Source of the DNA: Pseudocercospora fijiensis CIRAD86
Lineage: Eukaryota; Ascomycota; Dothideomycetes; Mycosphaerellales; Mycosphaerellaceae
Length of the DNA: 64,000 bases
NCBI RefSeq assembly: GCF_000340215.1
Contig: NW_006921533.1
Coordinates: 2,830,365-2,894,364, forward strand
Reading direction: 5' to 3'
The notes beneath the pieces are model-generated. The model ran no database searches. It was given only the letters and a program-made list of their open reading frames with translations, and had not been told where the DNA came from. The first letter of the stretch is position 1. The number at the start of each line of letters is the position of its first letter. This document shows, piece after piece, positions 53,913 through 64,000 of the stretch. The translations under genes were made by a program, and so were the position numbers.

Positions 53913-54921
53913 GTCTCCTCCTCCTCGTCGTCGCCCCGGCAGAGAGCAGAGAGTTTGATCTGACTTCTGTCGCGGTTTGGAATTGTGCGAACCACGCGCC
54001 ACACGTGCTTTGGCTACTGTCTCACTGTCTCACCTTGTCTGCGGATCGTATGGCGTCCGAGCGTGTGCTACCGGGCCCGGCGGTTCTGAGTGCGCGGTGA
54101 TACCCAACCAGAGAGCACACGGTGGACCAGATTATTAGAGGACCTGGCGTTAACGGCCCTGCATTAAGCCCTCCGTCGCGGCAGTTCCTGCAGCTCGTGC
54201 CGTGCGTGTCGAGGTCGTGCAAGAGTCGATATGTGCGGGTATGTGGTATATGTACAATCGCCAATCAACCAAAAACAATAAGAAAAACACAAGATGCACT
54301 CGTGGCGCCCAGATCCTGGATGTTGTCGTGTGGCAGAAAACAAGTCAATGCAGACGAGATTTAGTGACACGCGAATGTTGGCCATTCGCCGCCCCGCACT
54401 AATGAGAAAGCTACCTTTAACCCCTGCTGCAACTCTCGCTAGCACGTGAGATGCAGCGGAGCGCGTACATTCACACGATAGGATCTTATCACATGAAGGA
54501 AGCAATAATAATACGATCGACGAATGAATGAGTTTACGATATGTCGACAGAGACAAATCCCTTGGCACGAGACTATGGAATCACATCGGGTGCCCTGTCC
54601 AAGGCCGAGTGAAGCAGGCAAGATCACAATGCCACTGAAAGCCTTCGTTGTTGCTGTGCCTCCTGAAACAAATGTTCTTTGATCTATCTATTCACAGCCG
54701 GCCTTGTTCCATTCACTGGCTGGCGCTGTCAAAGACTGCCTGAGACAATGGGTTTGTGAATATTAGTAGACGGCGGTCCAACCACTGTTTTCGAGAAGTC
54801 GTGTCGCATCAATATCTGCTCCAACATAGCTTTGACAGCGCAGGGCGTAGTCAACGATTCGAAATTTCAAGAAGAACAGAGCAATCGAGAAGGTCCCGAG
54901 CAAACCATACCGCTAACAGAC
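53913..54921. other. Divergent intergenic region
   Basis: About 1 kb between the minus-strand nuclear-type gene and the plus-strand membrane-protein gene. It probably contains both promoters. Open frames here are short and overlap on both strands. The frame that continues upstream from 54922 to 54832 begins at a TTG codon and is not counted. Confidence 0.45.
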
Positions 54922-55431
54922 ATGCATCTCCGCACGGTCCACCGTAGCAATTATTACTCAGCTCCGGCACAGTCGACGCTGGCTCGTCGAGACTCTAGCG
55001 GCGGCGACAACCTCTGGCAGGTTGTTGTTGCTCCTGTAGCGATCGTCGTCTCGATCATGCTTCTAGTATGTCTTGTCGTTGGCTTTGTAAAGTCGCGAAT
55101 CTCTCGCAAGCGCAAGTTCCGCGGTCAGTTGCAACATCTGCAAAGCGGGAGCTTGAGGCAGAAGAAGCGCAAGACGAAGGCCCAAGCCCACACTCATCAT
55201 GATGGGAATGACCAGATCGAGATTGGCTATCCAGACGCTCCCGCTCCTACGCATGCGAGAGTATGGAGTCGGGCCGGTTACAGCGAATACCAGTCCACGT
55301 TCCGAGCTACTCCAGAAAATCGATCTTCGAGTGGGTGGTCTACTTACAGTGGCCAGCTTACCACTGGGCACCAGTCGCGAGGATCTGACGGGTTTGAGCC
55401 TGCACCCACACGCTCAACGTATCGACCCTAG
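54922..55431 (+). CDS. Predicted single-pass membrane protein
   Basis: 169 residues from ATG 54922 (MHLRTVHRSNYYSAPA). The same frame is open upstream to 54832, so an earlier spliced exon is possible. One clear membrane segment at residues 31-56 (WQVVVAPVAIVVSIMLLVC and on) is followed by a basic stop-transfer run (KSRISRKRKFR). This predicts a short outer N-terminus and a cytosolic tail. The tail has KKRKTK, a His-rich stretch and Ser/Tyr/Thr-rich sequence to TRSTYRP. No catalytic motif is visible, and I do not recognise the family. The topology resembles small fungal cell-surface or endomembrane adaptors, but no function is inferred. Confidence 0.6.
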   Translation: MHLRTVHRSNYYSAPAQSTLARRDSSGGDNLWQVVVAPVAIVVSIMLLVCLVVGFVKSRISRKRKFRGQLQHLQSGSLRQKKRKTKAQAHTHHDGNDQIEIGYPDAPAPTHARVWSRAGYSEYQSTFRATPENRSSSGWSTYSGQLTTGHQSRGSDGFEPAPTRSTYRP

Positions 55432-56068
55432 AAATGGCGGCGAAGGTGGTTGGTCTTTGGATCGTGGAGGAATTCTGGTCGGCGGCGGTGGTGTTGTAGC
55501 ATGAGATATAGCATCAAATTGAAAGCGAGCGGCGTGCGATACCCAATGTGTTCCAATGTGCTGTGAGAGACGTGAGTATCATAATAAATGCATGCAGCAC
55601 AGACGTAAGCAGGCCGTCAGCTTCATGCAGGTGACGCATCTTGATCGCTGCAGCACCGCAAGCCCGTCATCACTGCAATCGTTCGCGCTCGGCACCAGTC
55701 CCAGCTACGGCGAGTAGAGAGCAGATGGAGGGTGGCCACTGGGTAAGCGGGGTCGATGGTCGATGGTCGATGGTCGGTAGGATGGCGGCAGGAAGAATAA
55801 TGGCTCACACAGGCCGCGATCACTCCGGAGCTCATTATTCGAGCAAGGTCAGCAAGCCCGAGCCGTGGTGACACTCTGGACCAGGGCAGCGAAGATTCTG
55901 CACGGCCTGCAAGAATACACTGACCACCACACACTTGACGAAGGCTGCTGGACAGTCATAATCTCCTCTTTCGTGAATGACCCTCGCCGGTCCGCGCCGC
56001 CATAACACACTCAGCAGGACTGCGTAGTCTACTGTACTCTTACAACACCACTTGCTGTCGGCCCAGCC
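55432..56068. other. Intergenic region
   Basis: About 640 bases, with tandem GGTCGATGGTCGATGGTCG near 55750-55774. Open frames are short and lack motifs. It contains the promoter of the next gene. Confidence 0.45.
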
Positions 56069-56650
56069 ATGCCGACGCAACGGCCTTTCCTAGGGAACTT
56101 CCTCGCTGCTTTCCGTGCACACTCGCAACCGCTCCCGAAACCCTCTACCTCACTATCATCCTCGGCTGCGGTGGCTGCTTCTGCTTCAATATGGACTGCA
56201 GCGCCGCAAGGGACAGGGACAGCCAAGTCGGCATCGCCTGCACCCGAGAGTAACATGTCAAGTCCCAAAGCAATATACCCAGCAAAGACAAGTCCGTACG
56301 GCGCACAGTCCACGACAGCACAGCCTGAAAGGCAGCTTGTGTCTTCCTATACGCCGCTGGAGCACAACGTGAGTCCGCTCACGCACCTTCCGAGGTCACC
56401 GACCTCGCCAGGAATGCCCGTGCATGGACCGCAGAACAAGCCACCGAGCTATCCTACAGTGCAAGACGTGCGGCGCTCGCGTAGAGGCAGTGATAGCAGT
56501 GCTGAGGGCTACAGAGAAGTGAGGACAGGGGGCGAAAAGTGGTTCATCGGTGGCCTGACAGCGACTGGCGAGGAGAGGTACTACAAGCTCAGTATGGTGA
56601 AGCGAGACAAGAGCTCAGATCGGATATCGACCGACCAGATGAGCTTATGA
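56069..56650 (+). CDS. Small Ser/Pro-rich protein with conserved-looking C-terminus
   Basis: 193 residues in one exon, ATG 56069. The first 150 residues are Ala/Ser/Pro-rich and probably disordered (SPLTHLPRSPTSPGMPVHGP). The last 45 residues are compact: GGEKWFIGGLTATGEERYYK, then LSMVKRDKSSDRISTDQMSL. I have the impression of similar C-termini in hypothetical proteins of other filamentous ascomycetes, so this is a likely real gene, but this was not checked. There is no membrane segment. The short N-terminus MPTQRPFLGNFLAAFRAHS could be a weak mitochondrial presequence (inference). The function is unknown. Confidence 0.65.
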   Translation: MPTQRPFLGNFLAAFRAHSQPLPKPSTSLSSSAAVAASASIWTAAPQGTGTAKSASPAPESNMSSPKAIYPAKTSPYGAQSTTAQPERQLVSSYTPLEHNVSPLTHLPRSPTSPGMPVHGPQNKPPSYPTVQDVRRSRRGSDSSAEGYREVRTGGEKWFIGGLTATGEERYYKLSMVKRDKSSDRISTDQMSL

Positions 56651-58063
56651 ATTGACGATTGAATCATTTGGCAAGGCGTTACGAACAGGTCCTTTATGGG
56701 ACCATGGACGCGAATTCACTAGAGCATCGCATCGGATTGCCTTGCGGCGACAAGGACTGTTAGAGCAAGACCTGGTTTGGTCTTCGCACACGAAAAGCAT
56801 ACATGTGAGTGAGCAACTCGGGAGCAAGTACCACGAGAGACAGATGGACTGCACATAGGCTCAATGAGAGACTAACGCTCTGTAAGAGCGAGACTTCTTA
56901 CCAGACCTCGGCTTCTTTCCTATCTGCAATGTTCGCCGATTGGCACCGATGCATACATACTGTGATACTAGCCGTCTTCGTGAAGCAGAGTGTACCACGA
57001 ATGATTTCGGGCAGGAGTCCAGTGCAGCGTCTCGTTGCCGGACAGGTGCATGGAGTTTGCTCAGAGCCCAAGGTATCCTTCGGTCAACGCCGAACTCCAC
57101 GCGAGCACAAAGACCTCTCGATCTCGATGGCATACAGTGTCCTGAGAATACGACAAAGGCTGCCATTGGCGGCCACGTGGGAGATCCTGGTGGGAAATTT
57201 TAGGGCCATTCCAGGCAGGCCCAAGCAGGGAAAGTTGTTGGTCTCGGATACACATTGCATGGCTCGCGTGTCTCTGAGACATGAGCGTCTGGCTGCCACG
57301 AGATGGCGACCACGCGAGCAACGAGGTACTGTCATGCTCGTCCCAATAGCACTTCTCGCGGAGCGCCTCCGTGCAATCCCACGATGGAGTTACGCTTTTC
57401 GGAGCAGAGCACCAAAGCAAAGGCGTCAAACATTGTGCATTCTGGCCCACGTGCGAGCCTTGAGCAAGGCATTGCAAGATGTGCGCCTCTTCGCTTCAGA
57501 GTCCAAAACAGGAAGTCACGCATAGACTGAGGCTTGCCTTAAGGTGGCTTCTAGAAGGCTTGTGGAATATGCGAGTTCTCGACATCTCCATAGGCTCGGA
57601 TCACAGAGCAGAGACGGAGGCAAGTGCTACTGATCTGTCGTCTGACTGACAACAGCGATTGTCGTTCAAGGAGGACTGTCTCGAGCGTGGGTTGGCTCAG
57701 TTTCGAGCTGGTGCAATGCAGAAAATGTGGAGGACAAAGAGAGCCTTTGGCTGCAGCTTGTTACGCCTCGCAATGCCCAAAAGCCACAGGGTATCTTGTG
57801 GTAGCAGGCTAGTTACGAGCTTCAAAGAAGCTGTAACATCGCAGCTTTTTGATCGTCTTGACGACCCTGTGCCTCGATCGAGAGTGCAAGGTATAAAGCA
57901 AGAGGAGTCTGTCGAGATCGAAGAGAGATCACGAAGTACCTAACAATCAACACTTCGGTAAAGCTACTACCGACATATCGACAACGCACACGTTAAGCCT
58001 CTTGCGATCATCACACCCAAAGTTACCCACACCTCGGACCAGACATTCCTCACGACCACCTCT
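56651..58063. other. Intergenic region, no supported gene
   Basis: About 1.4 kb. The 238-codon frame at 56809-57525 begins at GTG, shows no motif and overlaps long frames on the other strand, so it is not called. The promoter of the F-box-like gene at 58064 lies at its right end. Confidence 0.45.
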
Positions 58064-58708
58064 ATGGCCATGGAGTCACCACTTCTCAGCCTACCTCGAG
58101 AGATCCGTGACAGTAAGACCCACATAGATATCTCGTCGATCATGCCACATCTAACTGACGCCTCAGTACCTGCAGTAATCTCCGAAATCGTCATTGTCAA
58201 TGATCAACCCTTCCGCGTCAAGCCACGGAGCAGGACGGGTATTGTGTCCAAATCAAACAATGGTCTAGCATCAACTTGCAAGCAAATGAACGCCGAGTAC
58301 AGCCACTTGCTCCGAAAAGCCGCTTTTACTCCCGGAAGCAGGACCGTGGCACCAATCTACAACTTTGACTTCACCGAGATGATTGCTTTTGTCAGGACTC
58401 TGAAGAAGCACGAAATTCAGTCCGCAAATTGTAACAAGAATCTCGCTGTCAATCTCTTCATCTCCACCATTACTACGGTTGAAGCCCAGAGACTCATGGA
58501 ATGGTTGAAAGTGGCAGAGACTTTTGGTATCGAGCTTCAATACGTTGTGCGGTGGACGAGCTTCGATATGAAAAGCTTGAAATCTATGGAAGCTGTGGTA
58601 GGACAGACACGAGAGGGTCGAAAAATCATGAAAGCTCTCGGGGCTGGAAGTGTTGGGGCTTGGAGTTGGGAAAGCTATCAGTGGAGTCTGAAGAACAGAA
58701 GCTGCTAG
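58064..58708 (+). CDS. F-box-like protein, paralogue 1
   Basis: ATG 58064. Intron 58113-58166 (54 bases, donor GTAAGA, branch CTAACTGAC, acceptor CTCAG) splits the F-box-like motif. Splicing gives LLSLPREIRD-IPAVISEIVIVND, 196 residues in all. The intron is a multiple of three, so an unspliced frame is also open. The rest matches the gene at 59086 in order: a CKQMNAEYSHLLRKAA segment, FDFTEMIAFVRTLKK, then VNLFISTI and a RLMEWLKVAETFGIELQY block. Such N-terminal LPxEIRD motifs are common in large fungal F-box-like families, which would recruit targets to SCF ubiquitin ligases. The actual target is unknown. It is shorter than paralogue 2 and lacks its 75-residue N-terminal extension. Confidence 0.75.
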   Translation: MAMESPLLSLPREIRDSKTHIDISSIMPHLTDASVPAVISEIVIVNDQPFRVKPRSRTGIVSKSNNGLASTCKQMNAEYSHLLRKAAFTPGSRTVAPIYNFDFTEMIAFVRTLKKHEIQSANCNKNLAVNLFISTITTVEAQRLMEWLKVAETFGIELQYVVRWTSFDMKSLKSMEAVVGQTREGRKIMKALGAGSVGAWSWESYQWSLKNRSC

Positions 58709-59085
58709 GTACACACCGCTTTATCACAGATTCTGTCATTGCATTCACAGATTTTATTTAGTGCAGGACCCTTGACGATCTTGAAGTCATTAGATTGCTT
58801 CTGTGTCACCACGCATGGACCCGGCGTCCTGGTCACCACAGAGAGCCTCTCACTTCAAAGGGGATGTGCGTGGTTGCTGTGGTACTCAGCGGCTTCAGTA
58901 GGCGGCAAATCAGGGTTGGCCCTCGATTTAAAAACCAATACAAGTGCCACATGTGAGGTTTGCTCTCGTCACTTCGACATCGCCGGCCTCGCATGACCTA
59001 TAAACAAACTCGCTAGCATGATCTGAGGCCTCTACCTCAACAAGACATGCATCTGTCGTGAAGTTGGGCTTTCTGCATATCGAAC
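58709..59085. other. Spacer between the F-box-like paralogues
   Basis: 377 bases without a supported gene. It probably contains the terminator of the first gene and the promoter of the second. Confidence 0.45.
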
Positions 59086-60036
59086 ATGCTGCGCCTTACT
59101 GAAAAGCTCCGCATTCTTCGCCAGTGGTCATGCCTCGACCCGCCGCCGCAAACTGAGAGCAGCTATCGCGAGATCACACCTACTGTGATCATCAGAGCAA
59201 AAGCCAAGACGCAAAGCATTAACCGAAGTCAAGCCTCAAATACCGCAACTCCGGTAGAGCCTGTACAGAGCGAGGGCGTTAGCGACACATCGAAATCGGT
59301 ACAGCAGATCTCGGCCTTGCTGCGACTACCAAGGGAGCTACGCGATATCATTCTCGGTTATGTCGTCGAAGATGAATCAAAACCTTACTTGCTCAATAAC
59401 GGGAGTAATGGTCCTCCAGATCATTTTATCGTCTTCAAGTCCGGATGCGCGCTGGTCTGTCGCCAACTTTACTTCGAGTATCGCGACCTTCTGGACAATT
59501 CTGCAGCACTTCCAGTGGTATTTGAGTTCCAGAGCTTTCGAGAGCCAATCAATGCTGTTACCGCCATTATATACAACGTCAGATTCGAAAAGCTTATGGC
59601 ATACATCCTAAGCTTACCGGAAGAGACACGCAAGGCCTTCTCTTGCCCCAAGAAACTTCGAATATCCTTCGTCTTCACATCCCTTTACGAGACAAGGCGT
59701 GTAAACCTCATCAAATGGCTTCAATTCTGCCAGAACTACACCATCACAGCTAGTTATCGCGCGCCAGTTGGTACATGGCCAGACTATAGTCCGGTACTCT
59801 TTATCAACATCTATGATCTCTTCGGCCTACAGGGCAGCGATGAGGAGGAAAGAATCTTCACTGCTCTACAGCAATGGTATGCCACGCGGTACGAGATTGG
59901 GGGTCGACGTATTGTGTGTGGCCATGGCGGATGGAACCCATATGCGAGAGAGGTGCAAAGAGAGCAGGAACTAGGACTGAGGAAGGCGAAGACAGTCGAG
60001 CAGGATCATCAGCCGGTCAGGCTCGCAGAGGACTAG
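59086..60036 (+). CDS. F-box-like protein, paralogue 2
   Basis: 316 residues in one exon, ATG 59086. Residues about 76-94 (ISALLRLPRELRDIILGYV) form an F-box-like helix motif of the LPxELRD type. A segment with SGCALVCRQLYFEYRDLL follows, a common companion in these fungal families. The block FEKLMAYILSLPEETRKAF to LIKWLQFCQNYTITASY corresponds to the same region in the gene at 58064, so the two are tandem, strongly diverged paralogues. The N-terminal 75 residues are polar. The C-terminal tail is charged and likely disordered. A role as an SCF substrate adaptor is inferred from the motif only. Confidence 0.78.
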   Translation: MLRLTEKLRILRQWSCLDPPPQTESSYREITPTVIIRAKAKTQSINRSQASNTATPVEPVQSEGVSDTSKSVQQISALLRLPRELRDIILGYVVEDESKPYLLNNGSNGPPDHFIVFKSGCALVCRQLYFEYRDLLDNSAALPVVFEFQSFREPINAVTAIIYNVRFEKLMAYILSLPEETRKAFSCPKKLRISFVFTSLYETRRVNLIKWLQFCQNYTITASYRAPVGTWPDYSPVLFINIYDLFGLQGSDEEERIFTALQQWYATRYEIGGRRIVCGHGGWNPYAREVQREQELGLRKAKTVEQDHQPVRLAED

Positions 60037-60645
60037 CATTTCAAGGCTCATGGGAAGTGGTCATGGACCAGAACATCGGCGCTCGGCATCAGCAGCATTT
60101 GCAGGCGAGCGATAATTTTGAGGCACAGGCATCGGGGTCACCGAGATGTGGACAGTGCTCCAAGGGTGTGCATGTCTCGACCTCATTGAGAGCAGCCGGC
60201 CCAATATTCCAGATGATGAGCTTTGACTTCCAGCAGCATTGTAACATGTAGCTCAAGGCTCTCAAGCATCGGCGAGAATCAGTAGACAATGCGAGGTGCG
60301 AATTTTCCATATCCATAGGCTCGGTTGAAGAGATGACCATAGCACTCGGGACGCGATTGTGTTCGCTGTGGTAGTGTCAAGCTCGATAGCCGGAGAGAAT
60401 GTCAGGATATGCACCGTGTGATCGGATGAGGTGAAGTTCATTTGACTCTCAAGGTTCGAGTCGATACAGTTTGCGCACGGCCCAACCTGCGTTTCCAACC
60501 ATTCCCCGCAAGTGCAACCGATGCTCATCAACTAAACCTCGGGTCTATCATCATGGAGATTAATGAAGATAAAATGAACTTAGAGTCTGTGGTATGCGAA
60601 GCAATATACTGATCTACTTTTACGTGTGCTTCACTTTAGATCAAA
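60037..60645. promoter_or_regulatory. Acyl-CoA dehydrogenase upstream region with possible leader intron
   Basis: About 600 bases. A donor-like GTATGC at about 60591 and an acceptor TTCACTTTAG ending at 60640 could bound a 50-base intron just before the ATG at 60646. If so, an in-frame ATG at 60553 would add MEINEDKMNLESVIK to the protein. Otherwise it is an intron in the 5' leader, or not an intron. Confidence 0.4.
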
Positions 60646-62007
60646 ATGAATTTCGAAGTGCCCAAGGATCTGCAAGAGTACATTGCGCGTATTGACGAAT
60701 TCATCGAACGCGAGATCAAGCCTCTGCAGGCCGAGAACGACAACGAACGCTTCTTCGATCATCGTAGAGAACACTCCAGAACAGACTGGGACAAAGGTGG
60801 CCTGCCTCGCAAAGACTGGGAAGCATTACTTGTCGAGGCAAGGAGAAGAGCAGACAAGGCTGGTTTCTACAGATTCAGTTTGCCAAAAGAGTATGGAGGA
60901 CAGAACACGGCATCAGGACGAGGATCAAACCTCTGGATGGCTGTCATAAGGGAACATCTTGCCAGCAAAGGCCTCGGTCTATTCAATGACCTGCAGAATG
61001 AACACTCCGTCGTTGGAAATTTCCCGGACGTGATCATGGTCCAACACTTTGGCAATGAACAGCAAAAGAAGGAGCTCATCGGTGGCAGACTTGCTGGTAA
61101 AGTTCGGATCACTTTTGGCTTGACAGAACCACATCACGGCAGCGATGCCACTTTTATGGCGACTAAAGCGGAGAAGCAAGCCGATGGCAGCTACATAATC
61201 AATGGAGGTAAGATGTGGCAGACTGGTATGCACGTGGCTACCAATTGCTTCATCTTCGCTCGCACGAGTGGCAAAGACGGCGACGCCAAGGGTATCACCT
61301 GCTTCAATGTACCGAGGAACACGCCTGGTTTGAAGGTAGAATCGTACGAATGGACGCTGAACATGCCCACTGATCACGCGACGATCTCTTTGACGAATGT
61401 TCGTGTCCCGGCTGAAGCAATCATTGGACCTCCAGAGGGTGGTCTGGCCATCGCTCAGGCATTTGTGCACGAGAATAGGATCAGGCAAGCTGCCTCTTCG
61501 CTAGGCGCTGCAGTATATTGCGTCAATCAATGTGTGGAATATGCCCGCAAGCGTCGACCATTTGGTAAACCTCTGGCTTCGAATCAGGCTATTCAATTTC
61601 CGCTTGTAGAGCTGGCAACACAGTGTGAAATGCTGCGGCTACTCATTCGAAAGACTGCTGTCGACATGGACACGATGCCACATAGAGAAGTAGAGCAGAA
61701 GGTCAGCGACAAGGTCAGCATGTGCAACTATTGGGCGAATAGATTGTGTACGCAAGCAGCAGACCGGGCGATCCAAGTCTTTGGTGGATGGGGCTACAGT
61801 CGGCACTACCCATTCGAGCACATTTGGGTAAGTTGTGCTTAAGAAATGCGAGATCGACCCAGACTAACATCAGTACAGAGACATCATCGTCGATACAGGA
61901 TCACTGAAGGCAGTGAGGAGATTCAGATGCGAAAAGTAGCTGGATATCTCTTTGGCTTCACTGGTCCCAAAAAAGCTGAGATGGAATTGGCCGCAGCGAA
62001 GTTATAG
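60646..62007 (+). CDS. Acyl-CoA dehydrogenase family flavoprotein
   Basis: Exons 60646-61827 and 61879-62007, intron 61828-61878 (51 bases, GTAAGT, CTAAC branch, ACAG), giving 436 residues. The second exon restores HIWRHHRRYRITEGSEEIQM, the C-terminal acyl-CoA dehydrogenase signature with the TEGS/EEIQ motif. The Glu in ITEG is in the position of the MCAD-type catalytic base. The N-terminal helical domain is present (PKEYGGQNTA, then LFNDLQNEHSVVGNFP). The middle domain has FGLTEPHHGSDATFMATKA for FAD and substrate, and the C-terminal domain has RKRRPFGKPLASNQAIQF and FGGWGYSRHYPFEHIW. It would oxidise an acyl-CoA at C2-C3 with FAD and pass electrons to ETF, in mitochondria or peroxisomes. 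The ACAD10/11-like subgroup is likely. There is no obvious N-terminal targeting peptide. A longer start at 60553 is possible if a leader intron exists. Confidence 0.92.
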
Positions 62008-62544
62008 TGGAATTTGACGTCAAAAATTGATCTGAACTCACGACTACTGAGGTCTCTTCACGTATGTGAGGCTTTCACCGCGAAGTGTGACGCGAGTATC
62101 GCTAGCGCCTATGGGCTGGGAAGCCTTGTCAGAAGAGCAACTCGTTGCAAGTCTCCTAGGCTTAGTGGATGTTGCTTGGCCTTGTCCAGAATTGTTTGCG
62201 GTGGTCGATGTATCGTCATCGTAATTCTTCTTAATGTAATGTCCTCTTCAGCTGCTCGGTCATGTGTCTGATTATCATCTGATAACTCGGATCGAGCGAC
62301 ATCATACGCTTTCTCCTATCTTGTTGACAAGTTGTTGTGTTTGAAGATATTGATATATTGCTGCCCAACAGCCATACATAGCTCCGGCTCCACCTGCCTT
62401 TCGTGGGTTCCCTGCCAGAAATGCATCCCACCTCACGCTGCTTGGCTGCCTTGTTCCAACTTCTTCTTTCACATCACTATTGCCATCTTGTCTTCTTCTT
62501 AAGACCGCAACAAAATCAGAAAAACACTCCAACATATCGCAGAA
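62008..62544. other. Intergenic region
   Basis: About 540 bases between two plus-strand genes. There is no supported gene; open frames on both strands are short. Confidence 0.45.
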
Positions 62545-62958
62545 ATGGCATCTGAATCCCTACACGACACAATTCTCGACCTCGAAGAAAGCACATGGCG
62601 AGCACTTCAACGCTCCGGAGCAGACCTTGTGCCATATCTCTCAAAAGACTGCATAATGCAATTTCCCATGGGTCTAAAAGTCACACCAAAGACAGAGCCT
62701 TCGGTACAAGACATACTACATTCGCCTGCATTTGTACCTTGGAAGACATTCAATTTGCGGAAAGTCGATGTCACTCCAGTTGGTCAGGATGGGGCGGTGA
62801 TCAGCTATCAAGCTATTGCGAACAGAAAGCCTTCGGATTCTAGAGACGATCAGGATGTTGGATTCGATGCGCTGTGTTCTAGTGTGTGGAGGATGGAGAG
62901 TGGCAGGTGGATGCTTTGTTTCCATCAGCAAACTATGACGACTGCGTTGGATGCGTAG
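62545..62958 (+). CDS. NTF2-like/SnoaL-type (DUF4440) small protein
   Basis: 137 residues, ATG 62545, single exon. The pattern is that of the NTF2-like fold: an N-terminal helix (LHDTILDLEESTWRALQRSG), a strand and loop with DCIMQFPMG, then RKVDVTPVGQDGAVISYQAI and a last strand VWRMESGRWMLCFHQQTM. SnoaL/DUF4440 proteins of this length bind small molecules or act as isomerases or hydrolases, but no catalytic residue can be named. It is not clearly linked to the neighbouring acyl-CoA dehydrogenase beyond adjacency. No signal peptide or membrane segment. Confidence 0.72.
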   Translation: MASESLHDTILDLEESTWRALQRSGADLVPYLSKDCIMQFPMGLKVTPKTEPSVQDILHSPAFVPWKTFNLRKVDVTPVGQDGAVISYQAIANRKPSDSRDDQDVGFDALCSSVWRMESGRWMLCFHQQTMTTALDA

Positions 62959-63333
62959 ATGGACTGCTGCTGGGCATGGTGGATTTTCAGGTATGGAAAG
63001 TGATGGTGCCGCGAGGACCATTGGAGTCGAGGACGCCATGATCGAGAATCCTCTTTTCAAGCGGATTGTGCTGGAAGTTGGCCACGAAGCAAGATCACCT
63101 TTCAAATGGTGGCCGAGCCGGTGTTGAAGGAGTTTCTAAGGAATCAAAGGTCGCGTGTATTGATAGCAATCAATTTTTGGATGACGCTTGGCTTGAAAGC
63201 TTTCAAACGTCTGGAAAGACCTCCGCTGTACCACCGTTGTTACACAAGGCCGAAGCTTCACTTTATTCCCGCTGCTTTTCAACATCTCTTGACTCTGCAG
63301 AGCTCCTCGCACGAGCAGGTGCAGTCGCATATC
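62959..63333. other. Intergenic and 5' leader region
   Basis: 375 bases. The open frame of the following gene extends upstream to 63106, but the conserved-looking protein begins at ATG 63334. The intervening part is treated as leader. Confidence 0.45.
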
Positions 63334-64000
63334 ATGGACAATCAGCAACAAAAGCTGCGCTCCCTCAACGGCGAACTCAGAACGCTAGCCAAGCAAGCCG
63401 CTGGCCGATCTGAAGACTGGATCACGGGTCAGCTCGAGGAGTTCCACACCAAGATCGAGCGGAAGTATCAACAGTCTCAGCAAGAGAACATAAATCTCAA
63501 GAGTCAGATCAACAAGCTCAAGGAAGAGAATGAACGCCTGGTTCAGAAGCAAATCGATTCTATCGCGGATCAGAAGCATAGCGACGGCTACCTTCGCCAC
63601 GACGAGCGTATTGACCTAGCCCAAATGCACATTGATCGCATCCTCCAGCAGTCCACGTCGTTCAGATCTGGCGCTGTCCAAATCCCAGCCGATCCAGCAT
63701 GCCATGGAGGATATTCGCAAGCTTACGGCTACGAAGCTGCAGCGATGAGGGCACCTCCCGATCCAATGACACAGCAGGATCACTTCTACAGCACCAACAA
63801 CTACTATCGTGAGTAGCGTATCTACATTGATGCTGACAAAACTGACTAAGATGCACAGCTCGATATCAAGCAGCACCACATACTTGGCACAGCTCGCCAC
63901 AACAGAGAGGCTATGAGTACGATCGTCAGCCAGAATACTACGGCTATGCGCCATACCCAATGGATGATCTTTCATACCAGAATGACTCTCGTCCCATCAG
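63334..64000 (+). CDS. Coiled-coil protein, truncated by the window edge
   Basis: ATG 63334 (MDNQQQKLRSLNGELRTLAK). Exon 1 ends at 63808, intron 63809-63858 (50 bases, GTGAGT, CTGAC branch, CACAG), and exon 2 is open to the window end. A heptad-rich stretch lies at about residues 30-80 (ITGQLEEFHTKIERKYQQSQ, then NLKSQINKLKEENERLVQK), predicting a dimeric coiled coil. A Tyr/Gln/Pro-rich low-complexity tail follows (GYEYDRQPEYYGYAPYPMD). The same frame is open back to 63106, with ATG at 63106, but that extension lacks coiled-coil character. The gene is 3'-incomplete here, and its family is not recognised. Confidence 0.68.

Overview
The window is nuclear DNA of a filamentous ascomycete (Pezizomycotina). 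The basis is: short introns of about 50-180 bases with GT..AG ends and CTRAC-type branch sites; a VeA velvet regulator; a tuberin (Tsc2) homologue; an Spt23/Mga2-type regulator; TTAGGG-type telomere repeats; and long AT-rich blocks depleted of CpA/TpG, the footprint of repeat-induced point mutation (RIP). The gene style suggests a dothideomycete, but this was not verified.

The layout alternates. Positions 1-9950 are RIP-decayed repeats holding a complete but dead Ty3/gypsy chromovirus (999-7883, minus strand, TSD AGCAC), interrupted by arrays of the telomere repeat CCCTAA. Positions 9951-20280 form a gene island with tsc2 (10227-13969) and an Spt23/Mga2-like gene (15928-18840) that ends without ankyrin repeats or a membrane anchor.

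Positions 20281-43740 are a second RIP block, and its architecture can be fully resolved. Chromovirus A (20731-42875, plus, TSD GAATT) has been entered by a second copy of its own family in the opposite orientation (B, 26895-33870, TSD ACTAG). It was also entered by an unrelated chromovirus (C, 34061-42052, TSD GCCGG). A solo LTR of the A/B family follows (43207-43403, TSD CCTTC). All coding regions in these elements are broken by many stop codons.

Positions 43741-64000 form a second gene island. It holds veA (46765-48690, one intron); a four-exon gene for a 115-residue acidic protein built from a duplicated module (49396-49964); a large charged nuclear-type protein on the minus strand whose reading frame shifts once (51199-53912); a single-pass membrane protein (54922-55431); and a small Ser/Pro-rich protein (56069-56650). 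Two diverged tandem F-box-like paralogues follow (58064-58708 and 59086-60036), then an acyl-CoA dehydrogenase (60646-62007), an NTF2/SnoaL-like protein (62545-62958), and the start of a coiled-coil protein that runs off the right edge (63334-64000).

The genes do not form a single pathway. Three are regulatory (Tsc2 for TORC1/Rheb signalling, Spt23/Mga2-like for transcription, VeA for light, development and secondary metabolism), and the two islands are separated by transposon heterochromatin. I see no tRNA, rRNA or CRISPR features. No clearly new enzymatic or defence system is visible. The strongest unusual signals are the nested retrotransposons with all target-site duplications readable, the telomere repeats inside a chromovirus, the duplicated-module small protein, and the ankyrin-less Spt23/Mga2 relative.
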